Source of the DNA: Erodium maritimum
Taxonomy: Eukaryota; Streptophyta; Magnoliopsida; Geraniales; Geraniaceae
Reading direction: 5' to 3'
Length of the DNA stretch: 64,000 bases
NCBI GenBank assembly: GCA_963921825.1
Contig: OY997596.1
Location: 36,633,932-36,697,931 of the forward strand
In this document: positions 11,071 to 23,152 of the stretch, one piece after another
Layout of the letters: the number at the start of each line of letters is the position of its first letter
Position numbering within the stretch: the first letter of the stretch is position 1
Program-made: the position numbers and the translations under genes
Notes under the pieces: model-generated
Told to the model about the DNA's origin: nothing
Databases searched by the model: none
What the model saw: the letters and a program-made list of their open reading frames with translations, nothing else

Positions 11071-12989
11071 TCTTACGACACTGCTAAGTGTCACATGCCT
11101 TTCCAATAATTACTAAGTTCCCGTAACATGCTTTTCTAATAAACACTACAATCCCGTATCATGATTTTCTAATATCTAATTAAACCTACGCAACCCACGA
11201 CACCCCGGTGTCACATGCAATTCTACTGTTAACTTTCCCCAGTCAGGGCCGAGATCCGGCTACTTTTCCCTACCTCGTGCGTGTTCTCCCAAAAGCCAAA
11301 CCACGAGCTCCGGTGATGATCTCAGTCACTCACCCAGCTTTCCCTTGCCTCGGTCCGTGGCACGATCTAAAAGAACACAAATTAAAGTCACTTAACTACT
11401 CGCAGGAATAAACTGAAAACCATTAAACTCGATGCCCAAACTTAACCCCGACAATGTCGATCACTCCCAAACTTCCAAATTACTCGACATTGTCGATAAA
11501 GGACCCTTAAAGGCCCGATTCGCCCGACATGGCGAATCTGCCCGGTTTTCGATAATTGCTTTCCGGGGCTCCAAAAGCCCCCGTTTTCGTTTCTACGGTC
11601 TTAGAATATTTCAAGGAACCCAACGCCCTTGACGGAATCGAATTCCGACTTCCGAGTCAATTAATTAACGTTTAAATTTTCTAAAACCCGTTAATTACAA
11701 CTTCTCCAATTTAAATCCAATTTTCGATTCGGTTTAGGATAAATGGTCCGGGGAACGTTTTAAACCACCCGAACGATGAAACCCGAGCACCCGAGCACCC
11801 GAGCACGTGGGCCCCACCCAACCTTCTTGGCCGAGAGCCCCTAGGGTTCAAGGGGGGCTCGGCCACCATGGTGGTGGCTGGTACCACCTTCGGCCAGCCA
11901 CCCCATGGCCGGCCGGCCACCACCCACGGTGGCCGGAGCTCCTCCCGAGCCTCCGCTCACCGGAAAACGTCATCTCTTCCCTCCAAACACCTCCAAAACG
12001 TCTCTAACAATTCCCCCAACACCAAAACCACCTTAAACTAATAGTTTTACAAAAACCTAACTTCCAAAATAAATCAAAACGAGAATCGGTTTGGGTATTA
12101 CCGTAGAGGAGGATGAGGGGAACGGGATTGCTCTTTGCTTCAAGACGATTCAAGGGCTTGATACTCTTCAAACCCTAACTTTCCCTCTCTTCCCTCTTCT
12201 TCTTCTTCAACTTCTCTCTCTAAACTCTCTCTTCTTTTCTAATTTAATCAACTAACTAAAATTCTATTTTTTTCTCTTCTTTTTACCCTAAATTTCGGCC
12301 ACCACTCTCCTCCACACCTTTTCCCCCCAAAACTAACACCACCATATGATTGACAAGTGTCAAGGTGGGTCCCACACCTTTTGGAAAATATCTACTTCAT
12401 ATTTTCCAATCAGATTCGCGAAAAACGGACGTTTCGGGCCCCGAACGGGCACTTTTCCCAAGAAATTACGAAACTTGGCGGGCTACAAGGAAACGGCTCA
12501 ACTAAGACCGCTGCGATGAGGGATAAGCTTTTCGGATCCAAAACGGTCCTCGAATGGATCAAAACGTCGCTCGGTTGACTTTTCCAGCGAAAAGTCAACA
12601 TTTCCCAAATTGATCAGAAAGTTGCCCTGAGTCCCCCGGAACTCACTTTGGTCAATAACGGGGTCAACTTAAGTCCGGTATGACACTCGAGGTCATTTCA
12701 GGTTCACTTAACTGTCAGTCTTAAAATTTTTAAATTTTCCTGTTTTTCGCAGGTTTGACTAGCGTTGACCGGGAGTGGTTATTACAAGGTGGACCCTCTT
12801 GGAAATGGTTCCACGATATTATCTCAAATTTCACTCTTTTTGGACTCCAAAAGACCTGTTTTGCCTAGAGGATACGCTCGTCCGTTGGTGGGAAGGTGAG
12901 GGTGATGTTAGACATTTAAGGAGATCCTAAGAATAGGAGAAGGCTTAGAATCGAGTAGTGCCTGATCTTGAGTTGACGGGGTGTGCATC

Positions 12990-14400
12990 CTCTAACTCAC
13001 CCCGCAACTCGTCCATTTGCTCATTGGACCTAGAAAAGCTACTTTGTAGATCTCGCCTTTATGTCCTCCAAGCTCTACGACACTACGGGGGGTAGGGGGC
13101 ATCCACACCCTTGTTCCTTTAGGCTGGGGGAGCATGCGTGGAAGAGAAGTCATGCCGGGGAGCTGAGCCTTGATCTTACCCCGCCGTCCCGGGTGGGCCA
13201 AGACTTCCTCTAGAGAGGATTGCAAGCTCTTGGAGGCAAACATGAAGATCTCCTTGTTAGGCAGAAGATCTTGTGTTACCCTATCCTCTAGTGTCTAACC
13301 CCATGGCCCCTCTAAGGGGGTGTATTGGATAACGGGCACATGCTTCCATTTCCGAGGATACGATGGTGCCTTAGGAAGAAAATATTGTGTTAGGGTGGGG
13401 TTGTCTATGTTGCAGTGGTCCAAAGTCTTGTAGGATGTTGAGGATGATCGGCCTACGAGGGGGAGCCCAAGAGTGGATAGGGTCCGAGAAGTCCTGATGA
13501 ACTCCCAAATGCAGATTGAGTGGCTCCTCCTTCATTAAAGACGGGGAACCAAAGGAGCGTCCATCCATTGCATCTAGGGGCATGCACCATCGAGATGGCT
13601 TATGCATATGCACACAAAAAAACATAAACATGGCAGACGATCATATATCTGGTGAGCCTTGGCTAGCTTCTTATGGACCGAGATGTGCATGCATATGGTT
13701 CAGCAAAGCGGAGTGGTCAACGCCTTCAAGAGCCACACCTAGAGGGTACCTCTCCAGGCCATTTCGACATCATTCATTTGTACCTCCACGAAGCCTCCAA
13801 GATCCTTGCCCACTTGAAATCCAGCAACAGTCGTGAGTCCGTCCGGGGAAAGCTTCTAAGAGGGTCCCTACGGATCGTGATGACTTGGTCCTCCTCCGCC
13901 TTCATGGAGAGGGCATTCAACCGCTCCTAGAGGGCGAGGATGTCCTCCATCGGAGAAAGCTGGGTCGGTGCAGGCACACCTTCAAACACGACTGTCCTAG
14001 TTAGAGAGGGTGAAGGAAGTTTATGAGCCAACGTAGAAATGGTCATAGGCGACTGAGATGCCCATGTTCGGGGGATGTGATGGAACCAGGGTGGGGTTGG
14101 TCGTGGATAAGGTCGTCGTGACCGTGGTCGAGGCGACAACAGGAAGCAAAGGAAGAGGGATCAGGGAAGGTCGGGTGGATTTCCTTCTTGGTATCACCGG
14201 CTTTATGAAACCCATTAGTGGTCATGGTGGCATCTCCCGAGGCTCCTCGAGTTTGTGGCCAACAAACGGTTCAACGATTGGTGGAGGGAGCGCAACCATG
14301 TGGGTGATGGGTGTGGACGAAGATAGTGAGTTGATGGGTAAGAGCAGTTTCATGAGGAAATTGGAGCAGCTGAGGAGAGGAGGTGAAGCGGAAAATACTT
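12990..14400 (-). pseudogene. ORF1 remnant of half-LINE H
   Basis: Decayed ORF1 of a plant LINE, reading from about 14400 down to 12990 in several frames. Readable blocks are a Pro/Ser/Thr-rich start (near 14390-13990), SPMEDILAL with EEDQVITIRRDPLRSFPRTD (13990-13820), and a basic stretch SLEEVLAHPGRRGKIKAQL near 13210-13140. The block order matches copy G, where PPMETLLAFQ and EEDKIFYVPRNL stand at the same relative place; this is the entry to a DUF4283-type RNA-binding region. There are several stops and frame changes. The protein would bind element RNA in a ribonucleoprotein. The assignment depends on the match to G, whose zinc knuckle is clearer. Confidence 0.5.
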
Positions 14401-14440
14401 ATTTTGATGTTAGTTTTGTCACCAATGATGTGGTTAGCTC

Positions 14441-14463
14441 TGTGGAAACCATTATTATTTTTA
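14441..14463. repeat. Target-site copy 2 of 3 (between half-LINEs H and G)
   Basis: Identical over 23 bases to 9017-9039. It serves at once as the 5' duplication of H and the 3' duplication of G. Confidence 0.8.
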
Positions 14464-15339
14464 TCAAAATAGTCAAATTTTATTAATCATGATAATCAGA
14501 TAGTAGGTAATATGGAAATGATAGAATGGAAAAGGGTGATCCATAGTCTGAACCTATAGGTATCGAACGTTAACCCTATTGAGAAATGCCCGGCTAAACC
14601 AGGGATCAAAAGTGGGAGATGATCTCGCAACTCTTGCGTGTGCAAGAGTAGTGTATGATGATCATTTCCTTACTCAACCTGCAAATACACGTGGTAGAAG
14701 ATTGGAGGCTCTTGAAGGGATAACGGGCATCCAAGGAGAACATTGGGAAATGGGGGAACCATGCTATCAGACTTGCACTGAACTTGGAAAGACGAGGTGT
14801 GCGTTCATGTCACGCCCCAAATCCGGTTTTGACCGGACTCGAGACGTGAACTAAAAGTAATAATAATAAATGTGAATTTGAAATAAATAGTTCCTCAAAT
14901 AACCGTCTAAACAATAATTTCCAAACATAAGAGTCGAAGCTCAAACCACAATAAAATAGTTTATACAAAGAGAAAGTACGTCTCTAGACCATACTAGACT
15001 AAGACTCTCACTAGCTCCCAAGCTCCGAGAATCTCGCTAGATCATATCCCGCTCAAAACCTGTAGAACAGTGAAGTAGAGGGGTGAGCTTTCGATCAGTA
15101 GGAAAAATTAGTTAAGGTGATGAGTTAACCGCTCACCACCGCGGGTACCTGTCTAATTAGGGCATACTAGCAAGGCACAACAACTAACGACAACCACAGA
15201 AATCACATAATCACCAAACATACTCACATGACCAATCACACTCAAATCACATCACTTATCCAATTGTCAAGCACACAATACACAGTAAAACAACCACACG
15301 TCCCGTACAGCAGTCCCCGAACTCTGCCGGCTGTCCATA

Positions 15340-15665
15340 ACCCGACTCAACCATATCGTACCGGACAACACAGCATCGGCCTAGATATCTTCCCGGAAAC
15401 ACGACATCGGGGTACAAATCACGATACATCTTACCGGACCACACAACATCGGCCTAGATGTCTTCCCGGACCACACACCATCGGAGTACATATCACACCA
15501 TCCTCGGCCTAGATACCCTACACCGGCATACCCCCTCGATGTAGGTATCGTACCGGAACTAGTAACACCGGGGTACCGCGTACGTGGGACAACACCCTCG
15601 GCCTAGATACCACCCTACACCGGGATACCCCCTCGATGTAGGTATTGTACCGGAATACCTCGTCT
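15340..15665. repeat. Irregular tandem repeats in the gypsy LTR
   Basis: Repeated blocks of roughly 35-45 bases built on atcggcctagat and cttcccgga or taccggaa, ending next to the nested solo LTR. Family LTRs in this window all carry minisatellites, but with different units. Confidence 0.65.
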
Positions 15666-15704
15666 CGGAACATATAATATCGGATCACAACCACGAATAT
15701 CTCA

Positions 15705-17392
15705 TGTTAGTCTTAGTGCCCGTAGTTCAATCCTAAATGTCCAAATGTATATATCATCGTTAGCAATAAAATTAAAGCGGCTTTATATTACTTATGTGTT
15801 GGAGTAATATATCGATGTGTGCTCTGATCTATGCCCACCATGCGAATAGAACCATAGATCGAGATAGATCACACTCGATGGGTCCCTAGTCAACAAAGCT
15901 TCACTAGAAGCGACTAGTATGAAAGATGGCTCTTTATGGCTTACGTTCTGTTAGTCATTGGAATGAGATTCCGGAGTCTGATCATAGATATCATGTGGGA
16001 CATGATATTGGACGACCCGACATGAATATGTGCCATAGATCAAGTCATGAACATATTCATTGTCGTATCTTGTCATGTATCCTTAGACCAAGGAGTCTTT
16101 GTGATCGTTATGTAGTCAACAACTGAGTTTGACCTGAGCCTAACGTTTTCCGTAACAGGGCTTCCATAACGGCCAGGATTGGCTTGGGGACGGGCTACAT
16201 GAGTGACACGAAAGACGGCTAAGGGATTTATCCCTCATACTAAGGTATGGGAAAGATATCGGTTCTCGGCCACTTGATCGAGAGTGACTGGAAGAATAGC
16301 ATGGCCATGCACATGATACTGGGTATCATATCTTCAGTCATCTCACATATCAAGGAATGGTGATTGAGAATAATAAGGATGACGGCTCTATGCCTTATCT
16401 CAATCAGGATATCAGAGATAAAAGGATAATGACAGGGACGACGGAAAGGTTAGAATCGACAGGGTCGATTCGTTATGTAGTGTCAGGAAATACTAAAGTC
16501 TCGTTAGTTGCCACTTAAATAGGATCAAGTAAAATGGGATTTTACGTTGATCTATTGACATGCATAAACCTAAGGGTCACACCGGAGGATGAAACTCATT
16601 GACACATTTATGGAGAATGGCCAAAAGGGAGTTGTCTCGGGACATGACCAAAACTGGGTTTTGGGTCATGTGCCCGTAAGTGAATAGGACTTTACGGATC
16701 GAGACAAGGCTTGGAGTCTTGAGATTGATCGCGTCGGATAATGTTGGACATTTCCGGTATGGAAGGCATGGAGGCGATGAGCGAATCACGGGACCTCATT
16801 GGAAATGGCCACGTGCCATGTTCCAAGAGGCCCATGAAAGGCCCATGCAACCAAGGCCCATGGAACTAATTAATCAAGTCTTGATTAATTAGTACTAAGT
16901 AAGCAAGACAAGGATTAAGGTGTTGGTGATTCACCACCTAACCCAATCTTGTCTTGCCATACTTTGTCCTATTTACACCTTACTTGACACCATACTTGTC
17001 CCATGCCTTTAGTTGGACAAGTATGAGTTTTGTTATGTTTAAGTCATCTTTTTTCAACATAACAAACACAAGACAAGAATAGGAAACACATTTTCTCTCC
17101 CTCTTCCATGGCCATTTCGGGTTTGGCTAGTTTCCACCTCCATGTTTGCGTTCTTGAGTCCTCAAAGAGAAGAACTACGTGGCTTTGATTCCCATGTGGA
17201 TACGTAGGCGTCTTGGAGACTCAAGCCAATCATTCGTTAACCGGTGTTCTTGTTTTGGTAAGAACTAGTGCTGAATTTTTCTCTTGTGAATCCATTCTTT
17301 GTTAGTTGTTTCATGGTTTTAATCGTCTCTTGGTTTTCATTGATTTTCCGCTGCGAGTTGGTTCATCTCCAACCCTACCTCGAGACCCAACA
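15705..17392 (+). mobile_element. Solo LTR, family 2, second copy
   Basis: TGTTAGTC...GACCCAACA with a perfect 5-bp duplication TCTCA at 15700-15704 and 17393-17397. It is inserted in the gypsy 3' LTR. It is nearly collinear with the copies at 7322-8996 (opposite strand) and 57303-58988. Confidence 0.9.
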
Positions 17393-19704
17393 TCTCAAAC
17401 GTATCACACAGTCATGTTTCAATTAACAGCTTACCAAACCAACCAATATTACCGAACACACCACATCAGTCTATCATTCACCCGATCATAACACAAGGCA
17501 AGTTCACGTCACAATGAGCATATCATACCACACTGATCATACCAACATATCATACCGAGCATACCATATCATGATACTCAATCTAACAACGGATAAAACA
17601 CATATCAAGCATCACAAGTCATCAATCATAACACCACAACCAACATGTAATCCTAAGGGCACGACATGACCCACATGCAATTCTACAGCACGACAATTCC
17701 CAAACCTACGGGCACGACATGGCCCGCAAGTTATCCCTCATTTCACTCGTTCCTCACATCCTACATGCAATTCTAGAGTTATATCATTTAATCAAACCTA
17801 TATGCATACTAGTAACTTTCCGTAATTAAACTGGTATCCGCTACTTTCCCTACCTCGATCGCTATCCAAACGCTTAGTCAACGCGAGTCATCTAGTAGTC
17901 TCCTCCGCCGAGCTCGGGTCCAACGTCTAAGATCACAAGTAATACGAGAATTAATGCTAATTCAAGTGTGGTTTAAAGAGAGAAATACCCAAACAAACCC
18001 CCAATTGCTTAACTTGTCAAAATGGCCCGGAAGGCCCATTTTGCCCGGAATCGGGAAAACGTCCCTCGGGACTCCGAAAATTACCCTTTTCGTTTCTATC
18101 AATCCTAATTCAATTTACTTGTTCCAATGCACTTGACGGAATCAAATTCCGGGGTCCGAGCTTTCTAAATTCGCAATTAAAGTTTCTAATCGCTTTTCTC
18201 GAAATTTCATGAATCGCTTCCATAATTCGTTCTGGGTGTGAAATTATCATCCCGAGGTTCACCCAAGACTGTCCAAGCGTTTCACAACCACACCCCGGCC
18301 ATGTGGGCCCCACGGCCACACATGGGTCGTGGGTGGCCGGACCGAACCAGGCCGGTCACGGTTCCATGTGTGGCCGACCATGGCAGGTCATTCCCCTCTC
18401 CGATGGCCGGATTCCGGCGACCGGACGGAGCTACGGCGAACCTCCGGTCGCCGGAAAAATACCTCCTTTCTCCCAACAAGCTCCTAACTAGTTCTAGATT
18501 CTCCACAACACCATTGTTAAGCTCTAAAACTTCAAAATCCACCTCAAACACTCCAAAGTTTCAAGACCCATGGTGGGTTTCATCAAAACCACAAAAAAAC
18601 CAATAAAACTTCATCATCAATCTCCACTTTCTCCATAACTTATCTAATTAAACATTAAGAACCTTAAATCTCTAAGACCCAAGTCCATTTCATGTCTTTT
18701 CCATAAAACCCATAAACTCAAACTTCATAAAAATGGGTTTTCAAAGTGCACTCACCTTAAGAATGAAGAGGGGATGAGAATGTGAGTATTTTGGAGAAGA
18801 TTGGTGTTGGGAAACACCCAAAGGAGCTCCTTTTTCTTCACTTTCTTTTTCTTCTTCTTCTCTTCTTCAATGGAGCTCCATTCTCTCTCTTCCTAGCTAG
18901 TGAATTTCGGCCAACAAGGAGCAAATATGCTGAAAAGTTGTCCCCATGTCTCCTTATCCTCAAGGTGGAAATGTCACTTTCGTCCTTTAGTCCCTCTCTC
19001 TCTCTTTTGTCCACAAGTGGGGACCAATTGGTCTTTTCTCACCTTTATCTTCCCCTCTAAGCTATCATGGACATGTGTCCATGTGGGGTCCACTTCTACC
19101 CAAAATATCTCAGCTCATATTAAATTTATTCGTTAATACTCCAAATTCGACCTAGTTTGACCCGTGTTTGACTTTTTTTTGCAAAAGTAACCATTTGAAA
19201 GGAAATGAGCCAACTAAGCTAACCATAATGACGACTAAGCTTTTTGGGTCCCGGAAAGGTCTCAAATGACTCCCGGAGTCATCGGTTTACTTTTTCGGCG
19301 GAAAGTCAACTTTCGCCAAAATTCACCGGTTCGACCGGGATCGACCGGGGCGGTTCTGACAATCTACCACCCTTAAAGAAATTTCGTCCACGAAATTTAA
19401 AACAAAGGTGTCTCAAAGATCGAACGGGTTTGGGTACTTCGCGTGAACCTCATCCTCGCGCTCCCAAGTCTACTCTGCGCGATCCTTAAATGCTCACGAT
19501 CCGCGCGACCCCTCAATGTCTCTCGAACAACTCAAGACCAACAAGAGTCAACTCTTAACCCTCACATGTGCCCTGCTTGAGCAATTGTCCCGACCTACCA
19601 TATAGTTCTCGCACAGTGCCATCTCGTTACTGGCTTGGAAGTGTTGTGGTAGTCGCACTCGGCTAACTATTTCCGGACTCCATCATGCGGTGCTCTCACT
19701 TCTA

Positions 19705-20010
19705 CTATGCAATTGTAGTGGTTGTACTAGTCCCCGCGGAACGCTGGCGTTCGGCCTTTACTTGTTGACAACTGATGTGCATCGATACAAGCTTCGCACC
19801 TACTGCTAGTACATATATGACGGTCGTGTTTCCCGATCGCACTGCCATCGGTCGCCGGTAACAATCGATCAACGCCTCGCGTCTTGAGAGCCAGTCCATC
19901 CTCAGGATGACATCGAAAGTCGTCAAGTTCAACACAAGAAGATTACCAAGAAAAGGGAGGTCAACTACTCTAATCTCACACGTACGACACACACCACATC
20001 GCTTGTAACC
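19705..20010 (-). pseudogene. Gypsy aspartic-protease remnant
   Basis: Fossil of the retroviral-type aspartic protease region that sits upstream of reverse transcriptase in gypsy polyproteins. The block LVLNLTTFDVILRMDWLSR is the conserved C-terminal part of plant chromovirus proteases. The same block, [17 protein letters not shown], appears in the second gypsy fossil at 62639-62989. The copy is broken and belongs to the reduced element 14808-20292. Confidence 0.7.
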
Positions 20011-20297
20011 GGGGTGTCAAGACACAAGGACCGCCTCAAGGATCTACTTTTAGGCCCCACGTCTCAGTAAGTGTAAAGGAAAACGGAAGAGTGTGATGCC
20101 TGTGGGTTTTGCAAAAGTAACCATTTGAAAGGAAATGACCCAACTAAGCTAACCGTAACGACGGCTAAGCTTTTTGGATCCCCGAAAGGTCCCGAATGAC
20201 CCCCGGAGTCATCGGTTGACTTTTCCGGCAGAAAGTTAACTTTCGCCAAAATTCACCGGTTCAACCGGGATCGACCGGGGGCGGTTCTTACAGTTCC

Positions 20298-21420
20298 CAC
20301 ACATACCTTGTTGCTTGATGGGCCGCTCATTGACCCTAGCAACAATGTTTGGCAGACCTCACCTCGATATCTTCTAGAGTTGTTGTTTCCTTGGTCGGAG
20401 ATGGGGCATCCAGGCTCCTCTTCTTCTGATCCAGATAGGATGTTGTCATCCTCACGTCCAGGAGGCTGAATTTGATAGTCCTCTTCCTAGGTTGGCGGGT
20501 TGACGGAGTAGTGGTTGTGGCTGTTGAGGCTTGCAAATTCTTGTTACCAACTAGAAATGGATCATAATAGGGTTGGAGGTTTTGTATCGCATCATCCTCA
20601 ATCGGTCCTGTTTCCAGGGCTTTGAGGGAAGGCGTGTTGAAAGGAGTGGACACGAGCTATCGGATCCACATATGTGTTGGCGCATTGGGTAGAAGGTTTT
20701 GTACCGAACTTGGGGCTAGGGGAGCCAAATGGGAAAATCTGGGTGGTACGAAGGTTCTCGGATGATGAGGACATCGAGAGTATCCTATCCAGACCCGAGG
20801 AAGAGGCTATCAACAATATTCCTATCATGAGACTAGCACCAAGGACAAGGTCATGAACTAGATCCTTACGAGAAGAATTCAACAAACACGTGGAGAGCTT
20901 AATTACACTCAACGAGCATGGGAAACTCCAAGAAGACGTGATCACCAAGGCAAATCAAGAAGACATTCAAGATCAATTAAAGACTTCAACAAATCTGTGT
21001 TTCCTCTTCTTCATTAATGAAGCCACCTTGTTCACCATTTGCAAAGACAATTCAGCCACTTAACAGAATGGAGATGAATATCTAAGGTATGTATTTGAAC
21101 TCAGGTAATTAATTATCTATTTATTTTATTTTTTTGTAGGATTTCCAACCTTTGGCTTGTCAAGAGTATTTTATTTATTAATTAGAGTCTCTTGTAATTA
21201 ATTTTCGACCCTAGAAGGTCACAAGACGCTAGACTATTTATAAAGTCCTTTCTGAGCATGTATGAATCAAGTTTTTATGAAATAAAATTAGAGTTTTTTT
21301 TCTAGGAAGAACCCTAAGCAATTCAAGCTGCTTGTGTGTGAGGCCTTGATTTTTGTTTGTTTCGACTCATCGCAAACTTTCCATCATCTATGTGGTGTCA
21401 TTCATTCCATCATCTATCTT
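20298..21420. other. Poorly understood part of G
   Basis: Minus-strand frames at 20336-20653 and 20598-20948 overlap and look like a decayed ORF1 C-terminus (Thr/Pro-rich, with RQPRKRTIKFSLLD). Between 20960 and 21380 the plus strand instead resembles LTR control DNA: CTATTTATA near 21233, then aataaaatt near 21280. I could not find matching ends, so a further nested insertion is possible but unproven. Confidence 0.3.
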
Positions 21421-22910
21421 CCTTGTTAGTTATATTCTTCAAAGAGTGTTGTACGGCTAGTTGAAGTATATCCTTCATCATTTTCATCGCCATCCATTTG
21501 TCCTTAGAGAGTGTTGTACGACCAGTTAAGGTTCTACATCCTATCATCACTATCATATTTAACCTACCATCAAGGTTCTCTATCATCCTACCACCACGTT
21601 CCTTTATCATCGGCATTATGGGAGCTAGAGTGATAGATGCATTCCTCGGTAGGGACCCTTATCGACTCCCAACCCTAATGTTTGGTCATTCCGGTGCCAT
21701 GAGTGATAGATCGAAACGTTGTAGCACCTAAGGGATTGTCGGGTCCATCCGTCGGTATTCAGCTCCTTGGTGACCTATGCACCCACAGTGGAAGCAGAAT
21801 TCTGGGAGTCTGATGTACCAGAGCCAAACACGAATTGGTGTTTGTTGTCCCGAGAAAAGTACAACGTTTATCCATTAGAGGGGTGTGTCTAGGTCTTTCT
21901 AGAAGCAGACGCTCAAGGTACCTCCCCATGCCAGTCCAACCTCATCACTACGGACATCCACAAAGCCCTCAATGCCTACCCTAGAAGCCCGTTTTTTTTC
22001 ATAAGGCCATCTCAAGGGAGGTCGGACACTACCACTCACATTTGGAGCATCGAGAATGGTAGGTGGATGGATTGACTCTAGGATCAGTGTTTCTTGCTTG
22101 AAGGACAGGTTTGCCACATTGGATTCTTTCCTTCTTCGCTTGGTAGGTGATGTAGAATATTGAGATACCCCATCCAAGGACCTTGATGACGAGGCCTTGT
22201 TGGTGTCATGCCTTGTTCATGACTCCCTCAACGGATTCCCAATCACATTGGACGGAAGTGAAGATCCTACATCTCATGCCAAATGTCGTATCGACACGAG
22301 TACGGTTTTCCACCAGGTTCCTTGGAACGTAGAAGATTTTATCTTCCTCCTAATCCATCTTGAGGGCGTCAAAACCCTCTTGGAAGGCCAAGAGAGTCTC
22401 CATCGGAGGGCAGTCTATCTTCTTACTTCTAGATTCACCTTGGGGGATGGGCCGAGTAGGGTTGTCGTGAGGCTAGTCTAGGGCCTTCTTATGAAATTGG
22501 TGCATTCAACGCAGGTCGGATGTGGCATCGGGGGGATACATTCTTGTATATCCTCTATGTATCCATCCGGGAATAAGTCCATAGGACGGGAAGCATGATG
22601 TCGTTAAGGGAAGCCACCAATTTCGGAGCCGAGAGTTGGGTCGTCGGTATGGACCTCATAAGAACGACTGTTGTAGGCACGATGAGTCCCTTAGATGACA
22701 ACAAAGTCCCAAGGGTCGTGGTCGGATAAATCTCATGTGTAGAGGATCATCTTGGACGGAGCTCTTTGGGGTGCTCGGTGGCGTAACGGAGAGTGGTCGG
22801 AGAGGGGGAGGGGTCGGTCGTTTTGATTTCTTATCATAGCGCACGAGTTTTATATATGTAGATCTAAGAGCTAGGGGTATAATCCGAGGCATCTCCATGG
22901 GCAGGTTCAC
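21400..22910 (-). pseudogene. ORF1 of half-LINE G (DUF4283-like plus zinc knuckle)
   Basis: Decayed LINE ORF1, minus strand. In order: a Pro-rich N-terminal region from 22910 (TPPPLRPLSVTPP), then PPMETLLAFQEGFDALKMD near 22410 as entry to a DUF4283-type RNA-binding region, then near 21800 a knuckle IRLPEFCFHCGCIGH in which the last cysteine of C-x2-C-x4-H-x4-C is replaced by Tyr. A Gly/Arg-rich tail follows (ERGGRMIENLDGR, about 21600-21540). This order is usual for ORF1 of plant L1-type LINEs (Ta11-like). Several stops and frame changes make it non-functional. No ORF2 follows. Confidence 0.6.
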
Positions 22911-23135
22911 ATAAGGGACAACATCGGATTAGACGTTGGAGGTCACATAGGTGAGGGTGGCATGAAAGTCTCTCGGAATGAGCAGAAGGTATGAGGGGCA
23001 TTGGAACTAATCGAGAGGCGTGGACTGGTGGGGGAAATGGTGTAAACTAGAAGATAAGAGGGGCGATGCACAAATAAATTGCAGAGAGAGAGAGCGAGAG
23101 AAAAAATAGAAATCCTGGAGTTCGAACGGTTAAAC

Positions 23136-23152
23136 GTGGAAACCATTATTTA
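23136..23152. repeat. Target-site copy 3 of 3 (5' side of half-LINE G)
   Basis: GTGGAAACCATTATT plus TA. It matches the first 15 bases of the target repeat at 9018 and 14442 and then departs, as expected for the oldest copy of the three. Confidence 0.7.

Larger units (their letters stand above)
9198..12786 (-). mobile_element. Solo LTR, gypsy-type, second copy (3.59 kb)
   Basis: Same family as 3388-6941: TGTCACGCCCC start, GTTATTACA end, and collinear sequence apart from the tandem repeat blocks. The flanking pentamers (GGAGC on the left, AGGTG on the right) do not match, so the two junctions do not come from one simple insertion. Recombination between two insertions or a flank rearrangement are possible. 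It lies inside half-LINE H. Confidence 0.8.
9040..14440 (-). mobile_element. Half-LINE copy H (ORF1-only), split by a solo LTR
   Basis: Minus-strand LINE derivative of about 1.8 kb without the nested LTR. It is framed by the 23-bp target duplication at 9017-9039 and 14441-14463. Its 5' part (12787-14440) carries ORF1-like coding remnants and its 3' end (9040-9197) is non-coding. Near the 3' end GTCCCG (9125-9130) can pair with CGGGAC (9141-9146). No endonuclease or reverse-transcriptase sequence lies between. It is homologous to copy G, which sits directly upstream of it on the same strand. Confidence 0.65.
14808..19361 (-). mobile_element. 3' LTR of the gypsy fossil
   Basis: About 2.86 kb without the nested solo LTR. 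Plus-strand ends are TGTCACGCCCC and TTCTGACA. It shares the TGTCACGCCCC terminus and several internal blocks with the 3.55-kb LTR family, which points to a common ancestor. The LTR piece ending at 61737 is the same family in the other orientation. Confidence 0.75.
14808..20292 (-). mobile_element. Ty3/gypsy fossil, much reduced, inserted in G
   Basis: Minus-strand gypsy copy: part of the 5' LTR (20106-20292), a short internal stretch with protease remnants and the polypurine tract, then a full-length 3' LTR (14808-19361). Flanking pentamers GTTCA (14803-14807) and GTTCC (20293-20297) agree at four of five bases. The polypurine-tract neighbourhood aaatttctttaagggtggta (minus strand, just above 19361) is typical of plant Tekay/Del-like chromoviruses. 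It is clearly broken, with most of the internal region gone. A family-2 solo LTR sits in its 3' LTR, so the order of events was G, then gypsy, then the solo-LTR parent. Confidence 0.75.
14464..23135 (-). mobile_element. Half-LINE copy G (ORF1-type), split by a gypsy fossil
   Basis: Minus-strand LINE derivative of about 3.2 kb without the nested gypsy fossil (14808-20292). The 5' end is at about 23135, next to target-site copy 3 (23136-23152). The 3' end at 14464 reads, on the minus strand, gattaataaaatttgac... and ends in a short A-rich tail against target-site copy 2. ORF1 lies at 21.7-22.9 kb. The part between 20293 and 21400 is poorly understood. No reverse-transcriptase motifs were found. 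G looks older than H, because its 5' target copy matches the other two over only about 15 bases. Confidence 0.6.

Noticed and set aside
14579-14854. 91-codon plus-strand frame ending in the gypsy LTR
   Set aside because: It crosses the border between half-LINE G and the LTR, so it is chimeric. The G part reads as 3' non-coding on the other strand.
8575-16126. The same 66-codon frame (MALYGLRSVSHWNEIPESD...) at 8575-8775, 15926-16126 and 57524-57724
   Set aside because: It lies inside the three family-2 LTRs and is copied with them. It has no start context or domain, so it is not a repeated gene family.
20960-21400. Possible further solo LTR inside G (TATA-like, then AATAAA-like)
   Set aside because: No TG...CA ends or target duplication could be found. 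Recorded only as a hint under 20298-21420.
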